A stretch of DNA of 64,000 bases from Kalaharituber pfeilii (GCA_015179045.1 WHUZ01000062.1:1-64000), one strand, 5' to 3'; numbered from the stretch's first letter, positions 40,515-52,911 are shown. Notes: a model not told the origin generated them from the letters alone. Numbers and translations: made by a program.

Positions 40515-41591
40515 TCAATAAGGTGTCGCATTACCACCGGCCGCAATAACAGCTCGAAGCTGGTCTGGCATACTTCTAACTAATGACAGGAGACACTCTT
40601 TGGTTATTTTTTCCCACTCTTCTTGGAGCTTTTCCTTCAGTAAAGTTAAATCCTTGATGCGCCCATACTTTAAACCCAATTCCACTTCCATGTCACCCCA
40701 AAGCAGTTCAACGGGATTTAAATCCGGGGATTGCACTACCCACTCTAAAGATCCCATCCCATTTTTAATTCGGCATGCTTTTGAATGACCATTATGACCT
40801 GGTGCACCATCTTCCATTACTACAGTCTATCCATAGAACTCACAAGCTTTATGCCAAAAAGGAATAAGCAAAGGATCTAGGATATTAGTAGTATATTTCG
40901 CGGAATCCATCTTTGCACTAGATGGTACAAAATAAAGATCCGATTTTAACTCTCCACAAAAGGCACCTCATACCATAACTGATTGCCGACCGGATTCCCA
41001 TATCTCATCAACGCAGTCAGGATGAAATTCTTCACTTGCATAACAAATTACCAATGGTCGATGTCCGAAACTCACAGTGTTATATGTAGATTCATTTGTC
41101 CAAATAATATGTAACTAATCCCCCTCCATAAAATATAGACGTTTCTGATACTATGCAACTCGTTTCGGTTTGTTGTCATCTCGGATGCCCCATTTTTTTC
41201 GAGAGTATCTTTTGTAATATCCTATACTTTTCATCGCTTCTTGGACTGCACGTGCTGAACACTCATATCTCATGGCTTCTTTAATTTGTTCCCAGGATAA
41301 CTGCCATGTATATCGATCTCATGTAATGAACTCCTTCAACTGCTGCTTCTCTTCTTCAGTAAAAAGAATAGGACGGCTAGTTCTTTTTCTATAACTTGGA
41401 GTACCAAGTATTTTCGCTCATCTATAAATCGCTTCACATGATCGATAGTCTACATTGACAAGAGCTGCTATATCTTTTCACTTCATTTGTACATCGTCAC
41501 GTAAAGTAATAATTCGGAGGCGCTCATCTCGAGTAGTTTCTCGGTTACGAATTTCATAATTGAAATCTTTGCGTGTGCCTTTGATTTTCAT
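40515..41591 (-). pseudogene. Tc1/mariner transposase with Trp-to-stop decay
   Basis: One frame can be followed from the ATG at 41591 to TAA at 40515 (about 358 codons) through seven internal stops. It has an N-terminal helix-turn-helix-like part (RDERLRIITLRDDVQ and IAALVNVDYRSCEAIY), then DDE-type motifs: HIIWTNES (D replaced by N), VVMEDGAPGHN and SPDLNPVELLWGDME. At least six of the seven stops fall where Tc1 proteins usually have Trp or where TGG to TGA/TAG would explain them, for example VMV-stop-GAFCG and GD-stop-LHIIW. There are no frameshifts, so decay is by point mutation. The ends of the element were not resolved. Confidence 0.85.
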
Positions 41592-43209
41592 TTTACTCTT
41601 ATGCAGGCTTCAGTGGGGATTTGCTGTGACTGAAAAGTAGACTTATGCGAGTGGGTTGGAAACAAAAGGAGCATGTAACTATACGAAGTGTGTAGGAAAG
41701 TATGTGCATAGAGTAAACAATACTTTCTACATAACAGCTGGATCCAATCCTAGCAACTACCTCTGTGTAACGTCGGTGGTGGGCTTGGGCGAAGGCCTTG
41801 CCAAGGGGTACGGTCAGCTTGGGTATCGGCGGCGGGTCGGCGGCTATGGATCGAGGACTACGGCGGCAGCGGCAGCGGCGGCTCAGCGGCTAGGGGTCAC
41901 GGACTATAGCAATGGCAGCGGCGGAGGAGTAGGAGAAACCAGACGGGTCTATTGATCAACAAGACAACGGACAAGGAGAAGAAGAGCTATCTACAGTGGC
42001 GGATCTGGGGCCCTTATATGCTTGGGAATTGACATAGAGAAGGAATACAGGACTATAACAATATGAGAAAGAGAATCCGAAATGCAAGAGCGGCAATAGT
42101 AGTGCTAATATTGGAAGGCATATCAATGAGCTGTCAGAGGGCTAATCAACCGGACCGGGACGGCTTGTCAGGCCTTTCCGAGTCGGCTATTAGTAAGGTC
42201 TCACTTCCGGCTTGGCACGTCGGCTCGGTTTGACTTGTCGGCTGCGGAAAAGGACGATACTGATGCGGCGTAGGTGGCTGTGACACTCTGTCATATTGTA
42301 TGCAACTTTTCGCACTTTTGAAGACTTACCCCTGCCCCCGAGTACAGTAGCTTGTATGGTCGTGGACTGCTTTAATCGGCACATTTTGATCCTAAATTTC
42401 AACGCCAATCATTAATGTAATAAAAGTCGGAAAAAATTCAAAACTGCAAATAGATAGGAAGAGAATTAAGTGATGAATTGATCTATATTGTGTTTTTGAT
42501 TTTCTAAATTTTTCTGAAAAAGTTATTCAAAGTTAAAGAGTGGTAATTTTTGATAGAAGACCTCTAATTGAGTTACATACTACTACAAAATTAGATAAAC
42601 TTAGAGCTTAGTAAGTAAGATAAATTACTTAAAAAGGTTAGCTCTAAAGTCTATTAATTACTACTTCCTTTTATCTACTACTTACTAATAGCTTTTATAT
42701 GTATGTGCCGAGCCATTCGTAACAAACGTTCCAGTCACCACTGGTCCGGGCTACTCAGTAGCACTACGGTTCATGACTGGCCCAGACCACTCATAACACG
42801 CATACTTGTACAACATTGTATTGACCTTCTTTCAATATAGAAACCAATATCATAGAACAGCTTAGTCGCTAAATTATTGCGGTTGCCACATTATGATACT
42901 TAATTATTCAACTCTTTAAAGTATTTGTTTATTTACATGTTTAATTTCTCATATACTCTCTTATCCTTTGGCAGTTACATGCTTTTAATAATTTTGAATC
43001 TTCATTTATACATCTGTATTTTAGTATGATTTTCTACAATTTGCTATAGAGGAGTATTTCACTGGAATGGAATTTTCACTGAAGAGAAAACTATTTCACT
43101 AAAGAGAAAACTATTTCGCTGAAGAGTAAGCATTTTGCTGAAGAGTAAGTATTTTACTGAAGAGTAAGCATTTTGCTGAAGAGTAAGCATTTCGCTGAAG
43201 AGCGATCCG
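41592..43209. other. No recognisable gene; 19-bp minisatellite at the end
   Basis: A GGC-rich stretch (41780-41960) gives a short Gly/Ala-rich frame with no motif. A 19-bp repeat (CATTTTGCTGAAGAGTAAG and variants) lies at about 43060-43205. Confidence 0.45.
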
Positions 43210-43670
43210 AGGAAGGAGGACACGTTGGTCAACGAGGGAAAGACGACAAGCTCAGCGGTAGTTTACTTGGGAAAAACTACCGAGGTTGGGAGAGTGAGGC
43301 TTGGAGGGTCATGGCTGAGAGTGGACCAGTATGAATGGGACAGAGGACGGATTTTTTTTTTTTTTTTATATCAACACTCGCTTGCCGCCCGATGGGCTAT
43401 GGCGAGGGTCTTTATTCAAAAGAAAGTAACAAAAACAACGTCATCTAACCAACTAAATACATGTAGTACCCGCGGTGACAGAGGACGGAAGTAGGAAGTC
43501 AAGGCCCCGAACATACTTGCTCATGAGTCACTCCTCACCTGCATCATGGATGAGCACCGCGGGTATCACATGTATCTAGAGAATTCTTTCTTTTGGTTTA
43601 AATAAAACCCTCGCCATAGCCCATAGGGTGGCATGCGAGTATTGATTAAAAAAAAAAAAAAAAAAAAAAA
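43210..43670 (+). mobile_element. LINE-B-related half-LINE: ORF1 fragment joined to 3-prime UTR
   Basis: Flanked by GAGCGATCCG and GAGCGTTCCG. It starts with an ORF1-like frame (LVNEGKTTSSAVVYLGKTTE, then GSWLRVDQYEWDRGR). It then jumps to a LINE-B 3-prime UTR ending CTCGCCATAGCCCATAGGGT...GATT and poly-A. A minus-strand LINE-B tail is nested at 43352-43476. Confidence 0.75.
43352..43476 (-). mobile_element. LINE-B tail nested in the half-LINE
   Basis: T run, ACTCGCTTGCCGCCCGATGG-type tail in reverse, and ~80 bp of 3-prime UTR, flanked by GACAGAGGACGGA on both sides. Confidence 0.85.
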
Positions 43671-43723
43671 GAGCGTTCCGTATACTGAACGGCCGTTTGG
43701 TTGGGTTCGAAGTTAACTGTAGA

Positions 43724-44262
43724 CAATGAATCCAACAGGCCAGGCCGGCCGACCAGGCCGGTATTCTCAGTGGCCTGGACCGGCCTGATCCACATGAATC
43801 AGGCCAATTAAACGAATCACTCCAAGGCTATCCAGCTGAATTGAGGCCAGCATTTACCAGATTGTTTGAGTATTTAGATGAGTAGAATCTCCCGTATGTC
43901 TAGAATTTTAAACAGCAGCGGTCTACGACTTTTGTCAAGTAAGTATCACACTTTGTATTCAAGTATATATACTAAGAAATAATGTAGAAATGATGGACCT
44001 TCCAGATAAGACAACAGACTGGACCCAATTCTTCGATGATGATACCTGATGCGCAACTGTCAATTACTGATAGTGGAAATATCCAGGATTATTAAAATCT
44101 AATTCACCTGGGTTAAATTCCAAAATCGCTTGAATTTACGTAAATGGCCTGGTCGGCCTGGACTGGCCTGAATGGCCTGAACCGGCCTGATTGGCCTGAT
44201 TGTTTCAGGCCGCCTGGGCGGTCCAGGCGGCCCTCACGGCCTGGCCTCCGTTGGATTCATTG
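43724..44262. mobile_element. hAT-type MITE, copy 2
   Basis: 539 bp with CAATGAATCCAACAGG ends and the perfect 8-bp duplication ACTGTAGA (43716-43723, 44263-44270). The interior is inverted relative to copy 1 at 3809 and has GGCCTGAA clusters at both ends. Confidence 0.88.
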
Positions 44263-44369
44263 ACTGTAGAGTGCACGTGTAGTATGTATAGTGCTTGTAC
44301 AGAGAAAAAAATTACGAACCGTGATGCTACTGAGTAGCCCGGACCAGTGGAGGCTGGCCCGGGCCAGTA

Positions 44370-44431
44370 TTTTTTTTTTTTTTTTTTTTTAATCACATAA
44401 CCCCGCTTGTAGCACTTGGCCATGGCAGGGT
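44370..44431 (-). mobile_element. LINE-A tail
   Basis: T run then AATCACATAACCCCGCTTGT...GGCCATGGCAGGGT, flanked by GGCCCGGGCCAGTA and GGCCCGGCCAGTA. Confidence 0.85.
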
Positions 44432-44459
44432 GGCCCGGCCAGTAGTGACTGGAATGTTG

Positions 44460-45692
44460 TTACGAATGGCCTAGCACATCTATATTTCTAAAACTATTTA
44501 ATTTTATAAGTATATCTAGTAGAATATATATTAAAAAGGTATATACAATACTTATAGTAGTAAAAAAAAAGGTAGTACTTTTAATTTATAAAGTAATAAA
44601 TTTTATTCTTTTTAAGCTTTAAAAATTATATTAATAATTCTTTTAAGTATAAAACTATATTATATATTATAATTTTTTTATTAAATTTATATTATATAAA
44701 AACTTAATTATAAGTTAATTTACTATTTATAATTTTAGTATATTTTTTTTAAAACTTTAAAGTCTAATAATATAATTTAAAAAGTATATATATAATAATT
44801 ATTAGAAAGTATTAGTTAATAACTTAAATATTTACTAAAACTAAAATATTTAAAAAAAAAATTTAAATTTATTAAATACTTTATACTTCTATAAATTTTT
44901 TTAATAATAATAATTATATATTTTTAAATTTTTAATATACTATAGTTCTATTATTAGATAATTATTAAAGAATATTATTAGTTATAATTACTGTATAAAA
45001 AAACTCCTATTTTTTATAACTATAATATTATTATGAGTAAGTAAATTTTTATTAGTATTAAGAATAGGTTCTTATACAAGGTTTATACGTAATCTATTTA
45101 TTATAGAAAAACAGTTTTATAGTGAAAAAATGATTAAGTTATACCAAGTAGTTAGCATAAACACCTTATTTAAAGATATAACTCTATACCTATTCAAATA
45201 GTATTCTAATAATTATAATATAGCTTTACAATAGTATAGTTTTTGACTCTATATACTTATTTTAACTATATTCGAGTTTTTATTATAATTATATAAACTA
45301 CTGCATAATATAGTATACTATTATAAACTTTTAAGTACTAGTATATAATTTATAAAACTAGACTACTTCTAATAAATTATATAACTATAAGATAGTTTCT
45401 ATTCCTTTTATTATAATAAAGATTTCCTAAACAAGTGAAAGATAATTAGCTAGCAATATATGATTATAATACAACTTTAATATATGAAATAGTATACATG
45501 CTTTTATAGTCTTATAAGAAAGAAGATAAAATTAAGTCTAAAAGTAGTAAATGTTAACTCATAGCTAAGAAAGAGCATTATATATGTGCTATATGATACT
45601 TATCTTATAATTAACTCCTCTCGGAAAGGAGATAAAGTAATAAGACTGTTAAGTGAATAAGATTGTAAATATTAGAATGAGTGAGATTGTGA
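44460..45692. other. AT-saturated block 1
   Basis: Almost pure A/T with frequent TATA, TTA and TAA and very few C or G. No frame is open. It is consistent with heavily mutated repeat DNA and resembles 48341-48920. Confidence 0.7.
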
Positions 45693-45697
45693 ATAGA

Positions 45698-46466
45698 TGT
45701 AACAATCCAACCCGGACCCCTCGCCTCAGACCCTCCAGCTCCGGTCCTATACTGGCAATCAACGTACTACTCGCCAGTACTCGTACACGTGCAGCTGACC
45801 CTGACACCCTTGCAATTCGCCGCACTCCTTCTAGCACTCCGATATATATCCCTGTACCTGTAAGCACGCTTAAGCGACATGGCCGCCAGCATCCCGGTCA
45901 TTGCTTAACAACCCGAACCGAAGAACCTGCCAGAACCTGCTAGAAGAACCCGGATCCCCAGAACCCGCCGGAAAGCCGCAGAACCCGCCGGAAAGCCATA
46001 GAACCTGTCGGAAGCCATAGAACCTGCCGGAAGCTATAGAACCTGCCGGAAAGCCGTAGAATCTGCTGGAAACAGGTATCGCCGAGCTTATTCCAGGATA
46101 TTCTGGACGCTTCTACCTGCTTCCAGTCATTCCTTGGTCATCCATGTACTTCCTGTCATTTCCTTTGTTTTCCATGTACTTCTAGTCGCTTCTCGGTTTT
46201 CCATGTACGTCGTTTGTTTGCTTGTTTGCTTGGATTTTCCACCGAGGGTTTTCTATAAAGAGGCCCTCCTCCCTCCTCCCTCTTGCTTCTCCACGCAACA
46301 ACTTGTTTCCTACCCAAGTTGTGTATTTAGCCTTTTAATACATCTACCTCTCGATATCTCATAGTTCCGACCGCCTCTGCCTCCGCCTCCACTGTGACCT
46401 CACCTCGGCGCCCGCCGCCTACCCCGTACCCAGATCCTGTACCCTGACCCGGACCTGTTCATTACA
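45698..46466. mobile_element. Solo LTR in AT-rich DNA
   Basis: 769 bp, TGTAACAATCC to TTCATTACA, with the 5-bp duplication ATAGA (45693-45697, 46467-46471). It contains tandem ~25-bp units (AGAACCTGCCGGAAGC-like, 45910-46060), a TATA-like TTCTATAAAGAGG near 46250 and a CT-rich stretch. Its GC content contrasts sharply with the flanks. Confidence 0.85.
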
Positions 46467-46471
46467 ATAGA

Positions 46472-47644
46472 GTTATAATGAGTAAGATTTTATAAGTAGT
46501 CTTATTGTAATAAGAGTGGTAAATACAGAGAGTTACCATCTGCTAGGCCAAAAAGATACTTGACTAGCAATTAGTCCTTTATATAGCTCAAATAGCACTC
46601 ATTTATACAACTGTGATACTTTCTGGCTGTCGTATTTTGCCTGCATCACATATGCATACATACATCCGAGTCCACTGACTGCCCACCTATGGTTACAGTG
46701 AGCCCGTAATAGTTATAAGTATGAGAATGAGTAGGATTTTGTAAGTGAGGGCTATAAGGCGGAATTATCAAAGTAAGTAGAACTGTATGTACAGGGTTGT
46801 AAGCACTAGACTTAGCAGCTGTCAGAGTGAGTAGAATTGTGTAAGTAGAATTGTATGAGTAGAATTAGGTGGGCAGGGCTGCAAGTATCAAAAGGAGGCA
46901 GGATTACCAAACCAGAATTATGTTATAGTGAGTAGGATTGTAAAGTAGAAGTAATAGAGCAATGAGGTTGATAAATTAAAGGAGTAAATGAAGTGGAAGT
47001 GTAGATAAAGTGGAGGAGTAGATAGAGTAGATGAGTTGATAGAATGGAAGAGTAAGTGTGAAGAAGTGGGCGGAGTAGAGGAATATGAAAGCTAAGTGAG
47101 AAAAGCTTGGCACGTTGTAATCTGGTTACACTCCTCCCTAGACAGTCTGGTCCTCTCCTCTGTAGAACTTACAAGACTAGGCCTAGCCAACTATACTTAT
47201 TGGTAAACTTAGTAATTTAGTTAATTCTACTGCTAATTTGGTATAGTTAAGTGGTACTCTACTAGCCTCATCAATATGTACATGTAGCTTCAAGATGGGA
47301 ATAGTATCAGAGTCCCAAATAGATTTAAAGAAATCTTAATAGCCAACAAGATTCAGGTAGTTGAAACTAAGAAACGGCAGATACCTAGTGAATTAATTCA
47401 GTTTTCTAGTGAATGCTATTAAATTTTACTAAAACCATTTAATCTAAAAGTGGTATTATCACGGGTATTTCAAGTTTAATGGTTTGAAAACTATGAACTA
47501 CTCCAATGTCTTCAGCATTACTAAAACCACAATAGTAATTCTGTACTAAACCATGCCAAACTAAATCTAACACTATCTAATATTAATTATTGTGTCAATA
47601 CGGAACCAATACGGTGACCCAAAATGGGGGTTTTTTCGTACAGT
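46472..47644. other. No gene; GTGAGTAGAATTGTA-type degenerate repeats
   Basis: Purine-rich imperfect repeats fill 46480-47090. The rest is AT-rich. I see no coding signal. Confidence 0.5.
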
Positions 47645-47649
47645 ATTAT

Positions 47650-48335
47650 TGTTACGGGCGTGAGGGGCTCGGCTACGCTGGGCCCGGAAGCCAGGTGTTA
47701 CGGCTAAGGGATGTATATGGCGGGCCGGGAGGTGTATATACGGCGGGCCGAAAGGGCTACGGAGGTGTGTAGGCTGCGGGCCGAAATGGCTACGGAGGTG
47801 TATATGCGACGGGCCGAAAGGGCAGCTACTCGGCGTGGGGCGCGCAGCGGAGCGGAGCGGTTCACGGGCGTAGTAAGGGAACGATAGGTTCAGAGTTATA
47901 GAGAACTTAGAACACCGCTAGTGTCTTGATTCCTCTAACTATGCTATCACCAGCCGGCGCTTATATAGACTTCGGCGCAGTCATACATGACTAGTTAACA
48001 AATGAATAACTGGCGACGTGGCAATTCCTTATCAATGCCAATACATGTAGTAATAGGTCAACGTAACAGAAACATGCAATAATAGTACAGACGCAATATA
48101 ATGATATGTACTACTAGTGCATGTGCGCATATTAGCTTTAATAAGCCGAGTGCATGCAGGGTGCATGGGTGATCCGGAGATCATACCATCAATCGACGAC
48201 ACACACTTCCTTAGCACTTCCCTATTCGGGCGAAAAATGAATTCCAAGCCTAACGGGTGATCAGTCCGCTCAAGCAGCATTGGTATTCAGGGTAAGTGTT
48301 CCGCGGGTCGCGTAAGTCTCACCTTAGCCGTAACA
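47650..48335. mobile_element. Solo LTR, family X, copy 2
   Basis: TGTTACGGGCG to AGCCGTAACA, with the 5-bp duplication ATTAT (47645-47649, 48336-48340). Opposite orientation to 21616-22456, with fewer 33-bp units (47700-47820). Confidence 0.9.
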
Positions 48336-48340
48336 ATTAT

Positions 48341-49811
48341 ATTATATAAATAAATAAAATTTATATAAAAATAATTAAAGTATTGAATATAAAAAAATTA
48401 TAATTAAAGATAGTATTAAGTTAAAAAGTTTAATAATATAAAAAGTTTTTTTTAAAAATTTAATAAAGTAATTTATTTTATTATTTTGTTTTTATTTAAA
48501 TAATTATCTTTACTAGTCTTATTTTATTTTATATAATTTTTTTTTCTAGTTTTAAATATAATATTAAAAATATAAATATTATAATTTTTTTATATTTATA
48601 TTTATGTTTTTTTATTACTTATATTAAAAGTAAACTTATTATATATAATAAAAATAAGTACTTTATACTTTTTTAAATAAAGTTTTAGAAACTTTCTAAG
48701 TACTAGTCTTATAACTATTACTATAAATATTTTTATAAATAGTATTATAAAATAGAGTTATTTTTTTAACTATTATTAAACTATTCTAATATAAGTGAAG
48801 TATTTAAATTATAAATTTCAAATATTATTATTATAATATAACTTTCTAATATTAATATTATTTAATATTTTTACTATATATTATACTTAATAACTATTAA
48901 AATAAGTTTTAATAACTTTTACGCATCAGCAAAAAAGTTGTTGGTATCTCAAGTCGTTTCATGCATCACGCCCCATGCGTCTCATGCCTCAGACGTAGGG
49001 ACGTCAACCGCCTATCCTAGACGCAGGACTTTTCCGGCGGTGTGTCTGGACAACGTTATGAGTCGGCTATCCTCCTCAACGCGTTACCATTTTTTATGGC
49101 ATCTAGAATTTGGCATCTAGAATTTGGCTCTCCTTCAACCATGCGTCATCAACTACGGGCTGATATTGTCTGCATTATCAACTACGGACTCATATGCTCT
49201 GTGTTTTCAAGTGTAGGTTTATATGCCCCATGCCCTCAAGTACAACCTGAATTAGCAGTCGGCTATTTGCGCCTACTGCACTTATTGCACAGATTTCATT
49301 CTACCACGCCATAATATCATATTTGACAACCAATTGTTTATTTATCACTAGCTACCGCGATCTATATACAGGTGCCCTTCCAGCTGTTCTACTATTCTAT
49401 GCTATCCTACCGCTCCAATGCATTCTCATTCCACCGCAGATTACACCATTGACACCTGCTATACTTGTCAAATTCGCATCGTTCTGCCACATCTCGCGCT
49501 GTTAAATAGGACCCGCCATACCCTCAACAGACCTCATTCTGCCATATTTCGCGCCTCCAGGGAACTTGTCAAATTCAGCTCATTCTGCCGCATCTCACTC
49601 CGTGTAGAGAGACCTGCCATACCTGTTAAATTAAGCTCATTGTGCCAATTCTCGCACCATCATGTAGGACCTGCCGTACCTTTCAAATACGGCCCATTCT
49701 GCTACATCCACTTAAATATTTGCGGTTGAGTTAGTGCGCTTTTCGCCGGGGGCTGCTTGGCCGCATGCCTGTCTCACGGGCCCAAGAGATATATGGTCAC
49801 CCCCTCACACC
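48341..49811. other. AT-saturated block 2, then degenerate ~70-bp repeats
   Basis: 48341-48920 is nearly pure A/T. From about 49480 to 49720 there are roughly four diverged copies of a ~70-bp unit containing CATTCTGCCACATCTCGC. No gene is seen. Confidence 0.5.
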
Positions 49812-49930
49812 TAGTGACGAGTTCAGCGGTGGTGTACTTGGAGGAAAACACTAAGTTAGAGATGGTACGGCTGGGAGGGAGATGGTTGAGGGTCAGCCAG
49901 TACGAGTTAGACAGGCGCCGGAGATAGGAC
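49812..49930 (+). pseudogene. LINE ORF1 fragment
   Basis: One frame reads TSSAVVYLEENTKLEMVRLG then GRWLRVSQYELDRRRR and a TAG. This closely parallels the ORF1-like frame at 43225-43345. No tail was identified. Confidence 0.6.
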
Positions 49931-50741
49931 CTAGAGTGTTTCACCTAGAAATCGTCCATCACCGGGAAACCGCCCAAATTTATGGGACAATGGAGAAAGC
50001 TCCTGTGAATGAGAATGGCCCTCAGGTGGACTCGAATTAAAGCCAGAGCATGGGAGAATATAGTATATTATTTTTTGCACATTCTTTCTACCAATTTATA
50101 GCATATGAGTGGTGACATATTCTGGTATATATCCAGCCCTTATATTAGCCATGCTGTGAGTCGCCATGTGTGGAAGAGCTTACCTGAAGGCTTATGTACT
50201 GAATATAAGCTCTACAGCCTATGCTGAAGAGGTGTAGCAAGTTTGGTTGTGACTGCACTAATACCCAATAGCATACTCTAGTGAACATTTTTCCTATTTC
50301 GGTAAAGGTAATACTGGGTGTTTATGCACAGAAGAACATACCGACTATCTAAAATCATGAAATAGCAATATATGTATAGGGAGATACTTTCTGAATAACT
50401 TACAGCACTGGCTGCTGATTTGGACACATGAGTACTATAGTATATATGTGCGTATAAAAACTCAATTACTCAACATAATGCATAGGAGTGCCACCCTTCC
50501 CCAATCCACCGACAACAACCTCCACAGAACGAGTTTTTAGAGCGACTTCGCAACCACAACAAGATTACTCACGAACCTTACTTGGATCAATAGCTTTCAG
50601 TACGCTGATTCTGTTGATTCAATTTTTATCCCGAATTGTTTTTGCCACGTCGGCCACACGCGGCGCGTCCCCTCTGCACGCGACGTGACTTACCTACAAC
50701 CACTCACTGATCGGTCAAACACGCAACATGAGCTTCCATAG
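49931..50741. other. No recognisable gene
   Basis: Nothing identifiable. This may be the 5-prime region of the LINE relic that follows. Confidence 0.4.
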
Positions 50742-51107
50742 ATGCTCAAGGGGTGGGCACTGAGGAAATCGGTTCGTACCGGTTACTCCACAGCCACCAG
50801 CACCTTCAACACCACCACCGCCACTATCAAACCAATCAATGCCGCCGCATGTTCGCCTACCACTGAACTTCAACTCCTCAGCCAAGGAATGGGCAGCCCA
50901 ACTTCAAAAGACATCGCCAGCTTTTGCCTTAGATGTGGCGCGCAATCTTTTGTATGAGATAGCAGTGGCAGAAAGAGTACAGTAGATGTTGAGGAGAGAT
51001 ATGAGCTGGTGCATCTGCACCTTAAGGATATCCAACTCTTCACAAGTTCTATTCGCAAAAAGTACTATAGAGTTGAGCCAGACTCTACCAAACCAAACAT
51101 GTCTACT

Positions 51108-51399
51108 AGATGGTGCGGCGAGGCGCCGGAGACCTGGGATCACATAAAGAGTAGCTGCTCGGCATGGAACAGGAAAACCGCAAGAGGAGCAGACGTGATA
51201 AGACAGTTAGATAAGGACACAAACATGGCGGAAATATTGGAATGGGCGGGGGAGGAATAGGACGGTTCAATTTTTCTTTACTCTTTCATTATCGATTTTT
51301 CTTTACTCTTTCATTATCATTTTTCCATCATACCACTGTAACTAAACATCGCCATAGCCCATAGGGCGGCATGCGATTAATGAAATAAAAAAAAAAAAA
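51108..51399 (+). mobile_element. LINE-B 3-prime fragment with knuckle
   Basis: Begins RWCGEAPETWDHIKSSC (most of the CCHC knuckle), ends the frame at EWAGEE, then runs through a UTR to CGCCATAGCCCATAGGGCGG and poly-A. Flanked by ACATGTCTACT (51097-51107, 51400-51410). Confidence 0.9.
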
Positions 51400-51821
51400 A
51401 CATGTCTACTCTACCTATGCGTAATGTGGATACGCAAACAGAGCGACCCTCATATGCAGAAGCGGCTACCCAAATCTCCACAGCTCCCTCAAAGATCAGG
51501 CCAGACCCTCCCACCCCACCCAGCGTTAAGAAGAGAGACCCACCTGCCTGCGCCAAAGGAAAGACCACCACCTCCAGGGCCACTTCTACTACAAAGAGCA
51601 AGCCTCTTTTACTAAATAAGCCGGAACTTCGACCTGCGACTTCAGCAATAAAAAAAAACCCTTCCCCAATGCACGAAATTCCCCCTGCCAAAGCTCCTTT
51701 TCTCCCTCTTCTCTTCCTCTTCCTGACTAGTTCTTGACGCCGACCACCCTCGGTGGCCTGCCTATCGAGTCTGAATCTACCACCGTCCGCCCCTTCCTTC
51801 GCCTTGGCATCGGGTCTCTCG

Positions 51822-51928
51822 TTTTTTTTTTGTTTTTTTTTTAAATCACATAACCCCGCTTGTAGCACGTGGCCATGGCAGGGTCCCTGGGCAAGCCCTC
51901 GAAGCCCGGAGACAGGCTTAACAAACAA
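51822..51928 (-). mobile_element. LINE-A tail, long form
   Basis: T run, TTAAATCACATAACCCCGCT, then ~55 bp identical to the 3-prime UTR of the LINE at 22612-22700. Flanked by ATCGGGTCTCTCGTT. Confidence 0.92.
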
Positions 51929-52060
51929 ATCGGGTCTCTCGTTGCCACGTGCGCTTTCACCCAAGCCAGCCCCACGGCTCCGGTAGCCTGGTTCGGCTCC
52001 GACCCTCAACCTCCACCTCTTCTCAGTTGCCAATTCTATTACCTGAGCCATGTACTTGTA

Positions 52061-52911
52061 TAATTCTGGGTTTCCAAAAATTCACCACAGATAATGGCTA
52101 CATTGAAGCATGGCACAATGGAACTGCACCCCTGGTAAAGGCGCAATGGCCGTTAGTGTTAACACCGTATATTTATAGGTAAGGTTGACTATGCAGGTGT
52201 CATCTCGAACGCTTTATGCGTTTGTCTTTCCATTACCGTAGCCGTAAGCATTCTACACTTCACTTAACGTGTAGATAGATCATTGAGTCGTGTCGTTAAC
52301 GACTAATTGAAACAAGGTCAATGCGAAAAACAGACGATTACTTGACTGGCAAATCCAGGAAGGCAGCTTTGCGCGAGTTTAACCGAGGCTGAACTTACCC
52401 TGATTTCAGTGTCCAATAATGTTTAACCCCCGTGCCAAATAAATAATGACACGGATAAGCTGTAGCAAACAACCACTCGTAGCCGCAGAAAATAAGTGAG
52501 CCTGGGCCCCTTTGGTAACCCATAGCAGACTGGACTGCCAAGGGAGGATCAAGTTTTACTAGTTCCGCTACATGACTATGATAGATCTCCACTTGTGTCA
52601 TGCTCAAGTGTAGGTGCTACATAACCCTACACTATACGCAGTTGTGAATTCAAAAGCCCCAAGTTTCGAGGCTCATAGCCAGTCCTAACCCTCCAACAAT
52701 ACACCATAAAGCTAAGTGCAATCTCCTTACTATAAAACTGGAGTACCTACTAAATCCCGTTCAAGTCAGATTCGTTCACACTCGTCTCCTCATTAAGACT
52801 GTCTGATATCAAGGCCATTAGCGCTGTAATGCACCTAGTGTATATTGACACTCAGCTCCAGTATAACTTATCCCAAGCGTCCTACCAATGCCATGTGATT
52901 CATGTGAAGTG
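52061..52911. other. No recognisable gene
   Basis: Unique sequence. The minus-strand frame 52395-52607 has no motif. Confidence 0.4.

Larger units (their letters stand above)
50742..52060 (+). pseudogene. LINE ORF1-like relic interrupted by two LINE pieces
   Basis: Fragments in shifting frames (CLRCGAQSF, YELVHLHLKDIQLFTSSIRK, then TLPMRNVDTQTERPSYAEAA and a Pro/Lys/Thr-rich stretch) look like the N-terminal, low-complexity half of a Tad-like ORF1 (gag-like RNA-binding) protein. A LINE-B end (51108-51399) and a LINE-A end (51822-51928) sit inside. Assignment rests on composition and the SYAEAA-type motif, so it is tentative. Confidence 0.45.
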
